Below, in pieces: positions 1 to 7,197 of a stretch of DNA of 8,473 nt. Position 1 is the first letter of the stretch; each line of letters starts with the position of its first letter. This DNA comes from Quadrisphaera sp. (GTDB lineage: Bacteria; Actinomycetota; Actinomycetes; Actinomycetales; Quadrisphaeraceae), in contig JARIBR010000253.1 in assembly GCA_029258695.1 (NCBI GenBank), positions 1 through 8,473 on the forward strand, in the 5' to 3' direction. The position numbers were made by a program, and so were the translations under genes. A model generated the notes under the pieces. That model was not told the origin of the DNA. It was given only the letters and a program-made list of their open reading frames with translations, and ran no database searches.

Positions 1-1
1 G

Positions 2-490
2 GTCGGCCGGCCCTTCGCCGACGTGGTGCCCGTCTCGGCGACCACCGCGGACCAGGTCGGCCTCGTCGGCGAGGTGCTCGCGGGCCACCTGCCGCCCGGG
101 CCGGTCCTCTACCCCGACGGCGAGCTCACCGACGAGCCGGAGGCCGTGATGGTCGCCGAGCTGGTGCGCGAGGCGGCCCTCGAAGGGGTGCGCGACGAGC
201 TGCCGCACTCCCTGGCCGTCGTCGTCGAGGAGATGAACCGGCGCGTGCAGGCCGACGGCAGCCCCCGCGACGACGGGCTGGTGGACGTCCACGTGCTGCT
301 CTACGTCGAGCGGGACAGCCAGAAGGGCATCGTCATCGGCCGCGGCGGCGCGCGGCTGCGCGAGGTGGGGACCGCCGCGCGCGCCAGCATCGAGGCGCTG
401 CTGGGCACACGCGTGCGCCTGGACCTGCGCGTCAAGGTCGCCAAGGACTGGCAGCGCGACCCCAAGCAGCTGGCGCGGCTGGGGTTCTGA
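2..490 (+). CDS. era: GTPase Era, C-terminal part (5' end cut by window)
   Basis: Era is an essential GTPase that binds the 3' end of 16S rRNA and helps 30S subunit maturation. About 162 residues are visible, and the reading frame is open back to base 2, so the gene begins upstream; the GTG at 23 is an internal Val, not a start. The fragment opens with the last GTPase motif (G5, VPVSATTADQV, from base 26), then the linker with EAVMVAELVREAALEGVRDELPHS typical of Era, then the KH domain, whose GxxG loop is GRGG at 338-349, followed by the conserved VKVAKDWQRDP stretch. The C-terminus (LARLGF) is the normal Era ending. It lies 23 bases before the leuA leader peptide. Identification rests on the order G5-linker-KH, which is specific to Era among small GTPases. 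Confidence 0.95.
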   Translation, partial: VGRPFADVVPVSATTADQVGLVGEVLAGHLPPGPVLYPDGELTDEPEAVMVAELVREAALEGVRDELPHSLAVVVEEMNRRVQADGSPRDDGLVDVHVLLYVERDSQKGIVIGRGGARLREVGTAARASIEALLGTRVRLDLRVKVAKDWQRDPKQLARLGF

Positions 491-500
491 GCCGGTGCGC

Positions 501-506
501 TAACCT
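501..506 (+). promoter_or_regulatory. -10 box of the leuA leader promoter (leaderless geometry)
   Basis: TAACCT fits the actinobacterial -10 consensus TANNNT. Exactly 7 bases separate it from the ATG of the leuA leader peptide at 514, so transcription would start at or next to the A of the start codon, giving a leaderless mRNA. No convincing -35 box is present at the expected spacing, which is common for this promoter class. The start site is inferred from spacing only. Confidence 0.6.
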
Positions 507-516
507 CGCGGCCATG

Positions 517-2401
<1,885 letters not shown>

Positions 2402-2413
2402 GACACTGATCGG

Positions 2414-3145
2414 GTGCGTCTCTACCGTGACGAAGCCGTCGTCCTGCGCACCCAGAAGCTCGGCGAGGCCGACCGCATCGTCACCCTCCTCACGCGCCAC
2501 CACGGGCGGGTGCGGGCGAGCGCCAAGGGCGTGCGGCGGACCTCCTCACGGTTCGGCGCGCGCCTCGAGCCGTTCATGCACGTCGACCTCCAGCTCTACG
2601 AGGGACGCTCGCTCGACACCGTGACCCAGGCCGTCACCCTGGCGCCCTACGGCGGGGTGCTCACCGCCGACTACGGCGCCTACGTCGCCGCGGCGGCCGT
2701 CGCCGAGACCGCCGAGCGGCTCACCGACCCCGAGCGCGAGCCCGCGACCCAGCAGTTCCTGCTCGTGGTCGGGGCGGTGCGGACCCTCGCCGCGGGCACG
2801 CACCACCCGTCGCTGGTCCTCGACGCCTACCTGCTGCGGGCGCTGTCGGTGGCGGGCTGGGCCATCAGTCTCAGCGACTGCGCCGGGTGCGGGTCGCCCG
2901 GGCCGCACCGGGCCTTCTCGGTGGCCGCGGGGGGCTCGGTGTGCCCGCAGTGCCGACCCCCGGGCTCGGCGGCACCCCACTCCGCGACACTGGAGCTGAT
3001 GTCGGCCCTGCTGACGGGGGACTGGGCCGCCGCCGACGCCTCGGGGCCCGCGCCGCGCCGGGAGGGCAGCGGCCTCATCGCCGCGCACCTGCAGTGGCAC
3101 CTCGAGCGCGGGGTGCGCTCCCTGGCGATGGTGGAGCGCACGTGA
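2414..3145 (+). CDS. recO: DNA repair protein RecO
   Basis: RecO is a mediator of the RecFOR recombination pathway: it binds ssDNA and SSB, anneals strands and helps load RecA at gaps. The 243-residue product begins with the N-terminal OB fold ([52 protein letters not shown]), which contains the family's [12 protein letters not shown] motif. It continues as an all-helical domain and has a Cys4 zinc site with C156/C159 and C177/C180 (CAGC, then CPQC). GTG 2414 is chosen because [11 protein letters not shown] is the normal RecO N-terminus; a moderate GGTGGGA (2397-2403) lies 10 bases upstream. The gene is 22 bases after leuA and overlaps uppS at the sequence GTGA, so recO and uppS are almost certainly one transcript. 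recO next to uppS is a conserved actinobacterial pairing. Confidence 0.95.
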   Translation: MRLYRDEAVVLRTQKLGEADRIVTLLTRHHGRVRASAKGVRRTSSRFGARLEPFMHVDLQLYEGRSLDTVTQAVTLAPYGGVLTADYGAYVAAAAVAETAERLTDPEREPATQQFLLVVGAVRTLAAGTHHPSLVLDAYLLRALSVAGWAISLSDCAGCGSPGPHRAFSVAAGGSVCPQCRPPGSAAPHSATLELMSALLTGDWAAADASGPAPRREGSGLIAAHLQWHLERGVRSLAMVERT

Positions 3146-3954
3146 GCGGGCCCCCCGAGCCGTCGGGGACGGGCCGGCGCCAGCCCGTCGCGCCGCCGCC
3201 GCACCCCTCGGGCGAGCGAGCGCCGGCGCTCCCCGCGGAGCTGGTGCCCCGCCACGTCGCGATCGTCATGGACGGCAACGGACGGTGGGCCAACGCCAGG
3301 GGGCTGCCGCGCACCGCGGGTCACGAGGCGGGGGAGGCGTCCCTGCTGGACGTGGTGGCCGGCGCCATCGACATCGGCATCACCCACGTCAGCGCGTACG
3401 CGTTCTCCACGGAGAACTGGAAGCGCAGCCCCGAGGAGGTGCGCTTCCTGATGGGGTTCAACCGCGACGTCATCCGCCGCCGCCGCGACGTCATGCACGA
3501 CTGGGGGGTGCGCGTGCGCTGGTCCGGTCGGCGGCCCCGGCTGTGGCGCAGCGTCCTGTCCGAGCTGCAGCGCGCCGAGGAGCTGACCGCCGCCAACGAC
3601 GTGTGCACCCTGACGATGTGCGTGAACTACGGCGGGCGCGCGGAGATCGCCGACGCCGCCCGCGCGCTGGGCGAGGAGGTCGCCGCCGGGCGCCTGGACC
3701 CGCGCCGCATCGACGAGCGGGCCATCGCCCGCCACCTCGACGAGCCGGACCAGCCCGACGTCGACATGTTCCTGCGCACCGGAGGCGAGCAGCGCACGTC
3801 CAACTTCATGATGTGGCAGTCGGCGTACGCCGAGATGGTGTTCATCGACGACGCCTGGCCGGACGTCGACCGGCGCACCCTCTGGCGCGCGGTGGAGACC
3901 TACGCCCGCCGCGACCGCCGCTACGGCGCGGCGATGGACGCTCCGAGCGACTGA
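3142..3954 (+). CDS. uppS: Isoprenyl (polyprenyl) diphosphate synthase, cis type
   Basis: This cis-prenyltransferase adds isopentenyl units in Z configuration to make the long-chain polyprenyl diphosphate whose monophosphate carries cell-wall precursors across the membrane. The start GTG 3142 overlaps the recO stop (GTGA) and has GGTGGAG (3130-3136) five bases upstream, giving 270 residues including a Pro/Arg-rich extension of about 35 residues before the fold. Family motifs: MDGNGRWA with catalytic Asp44; the [12 protein letters not shown] helix; NYGGRAEI; and [23 protein letters not shown] from Arg212, with the diphosphate-binding Arg212/Arg218/Ser220. The mycobacterial homologue next to recO makes decaprenyl diphosphate, so a C50 product is plausible, but chain length (C50 or C55) cannot be read from sequence. 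Transcription probably ends at the palindrome at 3962. Confidence 0.95.
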   Translation: MSGPPEPSGTGRRQPVAPPPHPSGERAPALPAELVPRHVAIVMDGNGRWANARGLPRTAGHEAGEASLLDVVAGAIDIGITHVSAYAFSTENWKRSPEEVRFLMGFNRDVIRRRRDVMHDWGVRVRWSGRRPRLWRSVLSELQRAEELTAANDVCTLTMCVNYGGRAEIADAARALGEEVAAGRLDPRRIDERAIARHLDEPDQPDVDMFLRTGGEQRTSNFMMWQSAYAEMVFIDDAWPDVDRRTLWRAVETYARRDRRYGAAMDAPSD

Positions 3955-3961
3955 ACGTCGA

Positions 3962-4001
3962 AGGACCGCCCGGCCGCTGCGCGCAGCGGCCGGGCGGTCC
4001 T
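3962..4001. terminator. Bidirectional intrinsic-type terminator, 40-nt perfect palindrome
   Basis: The 40 bases form an exact palindrome: the left 20 (beginning AGGACCGCCC) are the reverse complement of the right 20 (ending GGGCGGTCCT), so an RNA from either strand folds into a stem of up to about 18 pairs with a tiny loop. It lies 7 bases after the uppS stop and 15 bases before the convergent HU stop, which suits a shared terminator. There is no proper U tract, as is usual for actinobacterial hairpin terminators. Confidence 0.88.
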
Positions 4002-4016
4002 CGTGGTCCCGAGCGG

Positions 4017-4298
4017 TCAGCCGGAGACGGCGGCCTTGAGCTTGCTGCCGGCGCTGAGCTTCACGCCGGTGGAGGCGGGGATGGTCAGCTCCTCACCGGT
4101 GCGCGGGTTCCGGCCGGAGCGCTCGGCGCGCTGCACGGTCTCGGCGGTGAGGTACCCGGTGATCTGCACCTTCTCGCCCTGGGCGAGCGACTCGCCGAGC
4201 ACGTCGGTGAAGGCGCTGAGCACCGCGTCGGCCTGCTCCTTGGTGACGCTGGCGCGGTCGGCGAGGGCGGTGACGATGTCGGCACGGTTGACGGTCAC
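4017..4298 (-). CDS. hup: HU-family nucleoid DNA-binding protein
   Basis: HU is a small histone-like dimer that bends and compacts DNA. The 93-residue product is of classic HU length and lacks the long Lys/Ala-rich tail of the mycobacterial HupB type. The helical dimerisation half (NRADIVTALADRASVTKEQADAVLSAFTDVLGESLAQGEKVQITGY) is followed by the beta-arm DNA-binding signature GRNPRTGEELTIPAS and a C-terminal helix. The start is GTG at 4298, fixed by a strong GGAGGAA (4305-4311 on this strand) six bases upstream; in-frame sequence further upstream reads into non-homologous residues. It lies downstream of the CDF gene on the same strand, but 146 bases separate them, so it probably has its own promoter. 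It converges on uppS. Most bacterial HU genes are strongly expressed. Confidence 0.95.
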   Translation of the reverse strand: MTVNRADIVTALADRASVTKEQADAVLSAFTDVLGESLAQGEKVQITGYLTAETVQRAERSGRNPRTGEELTIPASTGVKLSAGSKLKAAVSG

Positions 4299-4304
4299 GA
4301 GGTG

Positions 4305-4311
4305 TTCCTCC
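4305..4311 (-). promoter_or_regulatory. Strong Shine-Dalgarno of the HU gene
   Basis: GGAGGAA on the minus strand is the best ribosome binding site in the window and sits six bases before GTG 4298. It decides the HU start and suggests a highly translated gene. Confidence 0.8.
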
Positions 4312-4350
4312 TGGTGGTTCGGGACTGGCTGACGCCCCACAGTGTTGCGC

Positions 4351-4370
4351 ATCGGCGCAGATCCGCCGAT
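4351..4370. repeat. Inverted repeat in the HU upstream region, possible operator
   Basis: ATCGGCG (4351-4357) and CGCCGAT (4364-4370) are perfect complements around a 6-bp spacer, a 20-bp dyad of the size bound by dimeric repressors. It lies 53-72 bases upstream of the HU start and about 75 bases after the CDF stop, in the stretch where the HU promoter should be. No known regulator motif is recognised. It could also be the remains of a CDF terminator. Confidence 0.35.
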
Positions 4371-4444
4371 CAGACGGGCGATCTTGTCCGCCGGACGGGG
4401 TCGCGGCGGGAGCGCGGCGGGGTCACCGCGGCGTCGGCGCAGGC

Positions 4445-5368
4445 TCAGTCGTGGGCGGCCGGTTCGTGGTCGCGGTGGCTCGCCGGCTCGATCTGGAACG
4501 TGGAGTGCTCGACGTCGAAGTGCTCCACCAGGCAGTGCTGCAGGGCGTCGAGCAGCTGGGCGCCGCCCGCGCGCGCGAGCACGTCGTCGTCGACGACCAC
4601 GTGGGCTGTCAGCACCGGGAGGCCCTCGGTGATCGACCAGGCGTGGACGTCGTGGACGTCGAGCACGCCCTCGACGGAGCAGACGTGGGAGCGCACCTGG
4701 GCGAGGTCGATGGAGCGCGGCACCGTCTCCAGGAGCACGTCGAGGGCGTCGCGCAGCAGCCACCACGCCCGGGGCGCGATCATCGCCGCGATCACCAGGG
4801 AGGCGAGGGGGTCCGCCAGCGCCCACCCGGTCACGGCGATGATTACGCCGGCGACCACGACGGCGACGGACCCCAGCAGGTCGCCGAGGACCTCCAGGCG
4901 GGCCCCGCGCACGTTGATGGTCTGCCCCGGACCGGTGCTGAGCACCACGAGCGACACCGCGTTGAGGGCGAGGCCGATCCCCGCCGCGAGCAGCAGCGGA
5001 CCGGGGGTGATCTCAGCCGGCTCGGTGAGGCGCTGCACGGCCTCGACCACGACGAAGAGCACCACCCCCATGAGGAGCACGGCGTTGGCGCTCGCGGCGA
5101 GCACCTCGCTGCGGCGCCACCCGAAGGTGGTGCGCTCCCCGGCCGGACGGGCGGCGACGGTGGCCGCGACGAGCGCGAGCACGAGGCCGACCGCGTCGGT
5201 GAGCACGTGCCCGGCGTCGGCGAGGAGGGCGAGGGACCCGGTCAGCGCCGCGCCCACGAGCTGGACGACGAGCGCGACGAGCGCCAGGGCGAGGGCCACC
5301 ACCAGCCGGCCGCGCCCTGCACCGGCCGCGGCGTGGCTGTGGCCGTGGTGCGCACCCATGACGCCCAT
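4445..5368 (-). CDS. Cation diffusion facilitator (CzcD/ZitB-like) metal exporter
   Basis: Members export Zn2+ (often also Cd2+ or Co2+) from the cytoplasm by proton antiport. The 307-residue product has a short His-rich N-terminus (HHGHSH), six predicted membrane helices, and a cytoplasmic C-terminal domain with VHDVHAWSITEG and FDVEHSTFQIE. The transport site is seen as His54-x3-Asp58 (LLADAGHVLTDAVGL, helix 2) and Glu159-x3-Asp163 (LEVLGDLLGS, helix 5); Glu instead of the commoner His in helix 5 resembles the CzcD branch. The loop between helices 4 and 5 is short and lacks His. Start: ATG 5368, with GGGGG four to five bases upstream, or ATG 5359 three codons later. It is divergent from the DsbA-like gene, with 105 bases between them, and no obvious metal-regulator site is seen. 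The exact metal is unknown. Confidence 0.92.
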   Translation of the reverse strand: MGVMGAHHGHSHAAAGAGRGRLVVALALALVALVVQLVGAALTGSLALLADAGHVLTDAVGLVLALVAATVAARPAGERTTFGWRRSEVLAASANAVLLMGVVLFVVVEAVQRLTEPAEITPGPLLLAAGIGLALNAVSLVVLSTGPGQTINVRGARLEVLGDLLGSVAVVVAGVIIAVTGWALADPLASLVIAAMIAPRAWWLLRDALDVLLETVPRSIDLAQVRSHVCSVEGVLDVHDVHAWSITEGLPVLTAHVVVDDDVLARAGGAQLLDALQHCLVEHFDVEHSTFQIEPASHRDHEPAAHD

Positions 5369-5460
5369 GGTGCCCCCGGGGCGGCGTGGGCGTTCGGAGG
5401 GCGTGGCGAGCGGTGATCGTCGACGTGGGTCGGTGCCAGGAACGTGCCAGGGTCGGCGGC

Positions 5461-5466
5461 TACCGT
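5461..5466 (+). promoter_or_regulatory. -10 box of the dsbA-like/VKOR operon (leaderless geometry)
   Basis: TACCGT matches TANNNT and ends exactly 7 bases before GTG 5474, the same distance as at the leuA leader. This points to a leaderless mRNA beginning at the GTG and explains the absence of a Shine-Dalgarno sequence. A GGAAC at 5439-5443 recalls ECF-sigma -35 boxes but has no good partner. Confidence 0.6.
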
Positions 5467-5473
5467 GGGCCAC

Positions 5474-6286
5474 GTGGCGTCGAAGAAGAGGAACGGGGCA
5501 GCGAGCGTGAAGGACCAGCGGAGCGCGGCGCGCGAGAAGGTCAAGGCGATGCAGGAGGCGCAGCGTCGCAAGGACCGGCGCACCCGGGCGCTGATCATCA
5601 GCGCCGGCGTGGTCGTCGCCGCGATCCTCGTCACGGTCGGGGTGTTCGCGATCACCGGCGCGCGCGAGGAGTCCGCCGCGCAGGAGGCCGCCCTCAGCGA
5701 GGTCGTCGTGCCGGCCGGGGTGACCGACGACGGCGGCATCGTGGCCACGGGCCCTGACGACGCGGGCGACGCGCCGGTGACGGTCACGGAGTACCTGGAC
5801 TACCAGTGCCCCGCCTGCCAGCAGTTCGACCTCACCGTCGGGCCCTACCTCAAGGACCAGGTGGACCAGGGCACCGTGGAGCTGGAGTACCACCCCGTCA
5901 ACTTCCTCGACAGCATGTCCAGCGGCACCCGGTACTCCAGCCGCGCCGGCAACGCCGCGTACTGCACGGTGACTAACGGCGGCGACATCGTCGCGTTCTC
6001 CGACACCCTCTACGCGCAGCAGCCGCCCGAGGGTGGCCAGGGCCTGCCGGACGAGGACCTGGTGTCCGCCGCGCGCGACGCCGGTGCCTCCGAGGCGGTC
6101 GAGCAGTGCATCGCCGACGAGACGCACACCGGTTTCGTCGCGCAGCAGAACGAGCAGGCGTTCGCGAGCGAGGCCGACGGCGGGGTCGGCATCGAAGGGA
6201 CACCGGCGGTCTTCGTCAACGGCGAGCTGGTGGAGAACACCTCGCTCGCCGGCGTCCAGGCGGCCGTCGAGGCGGCGCAGCAGTGA
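5474..6286 (+). CDS. Membrane-anchored DsbA-like thioredoxin-fold oxidoreductase
   Basis: This is a predicted extracytoplasmic thiol oxidase that introduces or shuffles disulfides in secreted proteins. From GTG 5474 it has 270 residues: a strongly basic cytoplasmic N-terminus (about residues 1-38), one membrane helix (about 39-60, ALIISAGVVVAAILVTVGVFAI), an acidic linker, and a DsbA/thioredoxin_4 domain from about 85. The active site is Cys112-Pro-Ala-Cys115 in LDYQCPACQQF, and the cis-Pro loop is GTPAVFVNG (Pro244). Cys164 and Cys212 may form a second, structural disulfide, as in mycobacterial DsbA proteins. I chose GTG 5474 for the VASKKRNG start and the -10 box 7 bases before it; the in-frame ATG at 5444 would place the promoter inside the gene. 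It overlaps the VKOR gene by four bases, and VKOR is its expected re-oxidation partner. Confidence 0.92.
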   Translation: MASKKRNGAASVKDQRSAAREKVKAMQEAQRRKDRRTRALIISAGVVVAAILVTVGVFAITGAREESAAQEAALSEVVVPAGVTDDGGIVATGPDDAGDAPVTVTEYLDYQCPACQQFDLTVGPYLKDQVDQGTVELEYHPVNFLDSMSSGTRYSSRAGNAAYCTVTNGGDIVAFSDTLYAQQPPEGGQGLPDEDLVSAARDAGASEAVEQCIADETHTGFVAQQNEQAFASEADGGVGIEGTPAVFVNGELVENTSLAGVQAAVEAAQQ

Positions 6287-6981
6287 GCGCCGTGGAGGCG
6301 GTGCGCGGTGACACCTCCGGCACGCAGGGCGCCGGCCCCGAGGTCGCGGACGTCGGGGCCGGCCACGAGGGTCCCTCTTCCGACGTGGTCGACGGTGCGG
6401 CGCCGCGCTCCCTCGGCTGGCTGATGGCCATCGGCGGGGCGATCGGCTTCGTCGCCGCGTTCGTGCTCACCGTCGAGCGCTTCCTCCTCGCTGAGAACCC
6501 GGACTACGTCCCCAGCTGCAGCCTCAACCCGGTGCTCTCCTGCGGATCGGTGATGGAGCAGCCCCAGGCGGCGCTCCTCGGCTTCCCCAACCCGCTCCTG
6601 GGCATCGCCGCCTTCGCGATCGCCACGACGCTCGGCGTGCTCGTCGCCTCGGGGACCGCTCTGCCGCGGTGGGTGTGGCTCGGGTTCCAGGTCGGCATCA
6701 CCGCCGGCATGGTCTTCGTGCTCTGGCTCATGAGCCAGAGCCTCTACGTCATCGGTGCGCTGTGCCCCTACTGCATGGTGGTGTGGGCCGTCGTCATCCC
6801 GATGTTCTGGTCGGTGACGGCCACGAACCTCGAGCGCGGCGTCATCCCGACGCCGGCGAGCGCGCGTGGCGCCGTGACGGCGCTGAGCGACTACCGGCTC
6901 GTCGCCGTCGTCGCGACGTTCGCTCTCGTGGTCGCCCTCGTCGGCGTCCGGTTCTGGTCCTACTGGTCCAGCCTGGTCTGA
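6283..6981 (+). CDS. Vitamin K epoxide reductase (VKOR) family protein
   Basis: Bacterial VKOR homologues re-oxidise DsbA-like proteins and pass electrons to quinone (menaquinone in Actinomycetes), replacing DsbB. The 232-residue membrane protein has a hydrophilic N-terminus of about 45 residues, then four to five helices. Both required Cys pairs are present: the loop cysteines Cys79 and Cys87 (SCSLNPVLSCGSVM) and the quinone-site pair Cys161-Pro-Tyr-Cys164 (ALCPYCMVVW). The loop sequence MEQPQAALLGFPNPLLGI is typical of the family. GTG 6283 overlaps the stop of the DsbA-like gene (GTGA), implying translational coupling; GTG 6292 is an alternative. In some bacteria the VKOR and thioredoxin-fold domains are fused in one protein, so this gene pair is a split version of that module. 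Its transcript probably ends within the palindromes that follow. Confidence 0.94.
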   Translation: MSAVEAVRGDTSGTQGAGPEVADVGAGHEGPSSDVVDGAAPRSLGWLMAIGGAIGFVAAFVLTVERFLLAENPDYVPSCSLNPVLSCGSVMEQPQAALLGFPNPLLGIAAFAIATTLGVLVASGTALPRWVWLGFQVGITAGMVFVLWLMSQSLYVIGALCPYCMVVWAVVIPMFWSVTATNLERGVIPTPASARGAVTALSDYRLVAVVATFALVVALVGVRFWSYWSSLV

Positions 6982-6988
6982 TCTCCCT

Positions 6989-7119
6989 CCCGCACCAGCA
7001 CGTGGTGGGACGAGTGCTGATCCCGGGCCCGGTCGACAGCACTTCGTCGGACGAGTGCTGGTCCCGGGCCCGGTCGACAGCACTTCATCGGACGAGTGCT
7101 GACAGGGAGGTGGTGCGGG
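6989..7119. repeat. 9-bp inverted repeat flanking the palindrome array
   Basis: CCCGCACCA (6989-6997) and TGGTGCGGG (7111-7119) are perfect complements that enclose the array. A neighbouring pair, CTCCCT (6983-6988) and AGGGAG (7104-7109), is also complementary but in an order that makes the two pairings mutually exclusive. Confidence 0.5.
6996..7101. repeat. Array of three 24-nt palindromes with two 17-nt spacers (41-bp period)
   Basis: Three 24-nt elements lie at 6996-7019, 7037-7060 and 7078-7101. Each begins CAGCAC and ends GGACGAGTGCTG (GGGACGAGTGCTG in the first), so the arms CAGCACT/AGTGCTG pair (7 bp in copies 2 and 3, 6 bp in copy 1). Copies 2 and 3 differ at one base, while copy 1 is diverged in its left middle. 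The 17-nt spacers at 7020-7036 and 7061-7077 are identical except for the first base (A or G) and contain the palindrome CCGGGCCCGG. The array fills the gap between VKOR and glyS. It could be a multiple terminator, an array of repressor sites or a BIME-like extragenic repeat. The nearly identical spacers rule out a CRISPR array. Confidence 0.85.
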
Positions 7120-7152
7120 GACGGGGGTCCGGCGGCCGGGAGGGGCGACGGC

Positions 7153-7158
7153 TAGCCT
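7153..7158 (+). promoter_or_regulatory. Probable -10 box of glyS
   Basis: TAGCCT fits TANNNT and would place the transcription start near 7165, giving a 5' leader of about 33 bases that holds the ribosome binding site GGAGAGG (7182-7188). No recognisable -35 box is seen. Its position between the palindrome array and glyS supports an independent glyS promoter. Confidence 0.5.
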
Positions 7159-7181
7159 GGCGCCTCCGCCGACACCCAGCC

Positions 7182-7188
7182 GGAGAGG
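7182..7188 (+). promoter_or_regulatory. Ribosome binding site of glyS
   Basis: GGAGAGG lies nine bases before ATG 7198 and supports that start, which is also where family homology begins ([24 protein letters not shown]). Confidence 0.6.
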
Positions 7189-7197
7189 GTCCTCCCC

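Noticed and set aside
2402..2413. Leaderless promoter for recO (GACACT, 6 bases, GTG)
   Set aside because: The first position of the -10 box is wrong and the spacing is one base short; recO is more simply co-transcribed with leuA.
4384..4400. Small palindrome GTCCGCCGGAC as terminator of the CDF gene
   Set aside because: The stem is only four to five pairs with a minimal loop, which is expected by chance at this GC content.
5439..5466. ECF-sigma promoter (GGAAC with CGT) before the DsbA-like gene
   Set aside because: The distance between GGAAC and the CGT is too long for the usual ECF spacing, and the TANNNT box explains the start better.
3285..5510. Open frame of 741 codons on the plus strand covering uppS, HU and the CDF gene
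   Set aside because: It crosses a terminator and two clear minus-strand genes; its translation is Arg/Ser/Thr-rich without family motifs.
6996..7101. Mini CRISPR array
   Set aside because: The two 17-nt spacers are identical but for one base, they are too short, and no cas gene is present.
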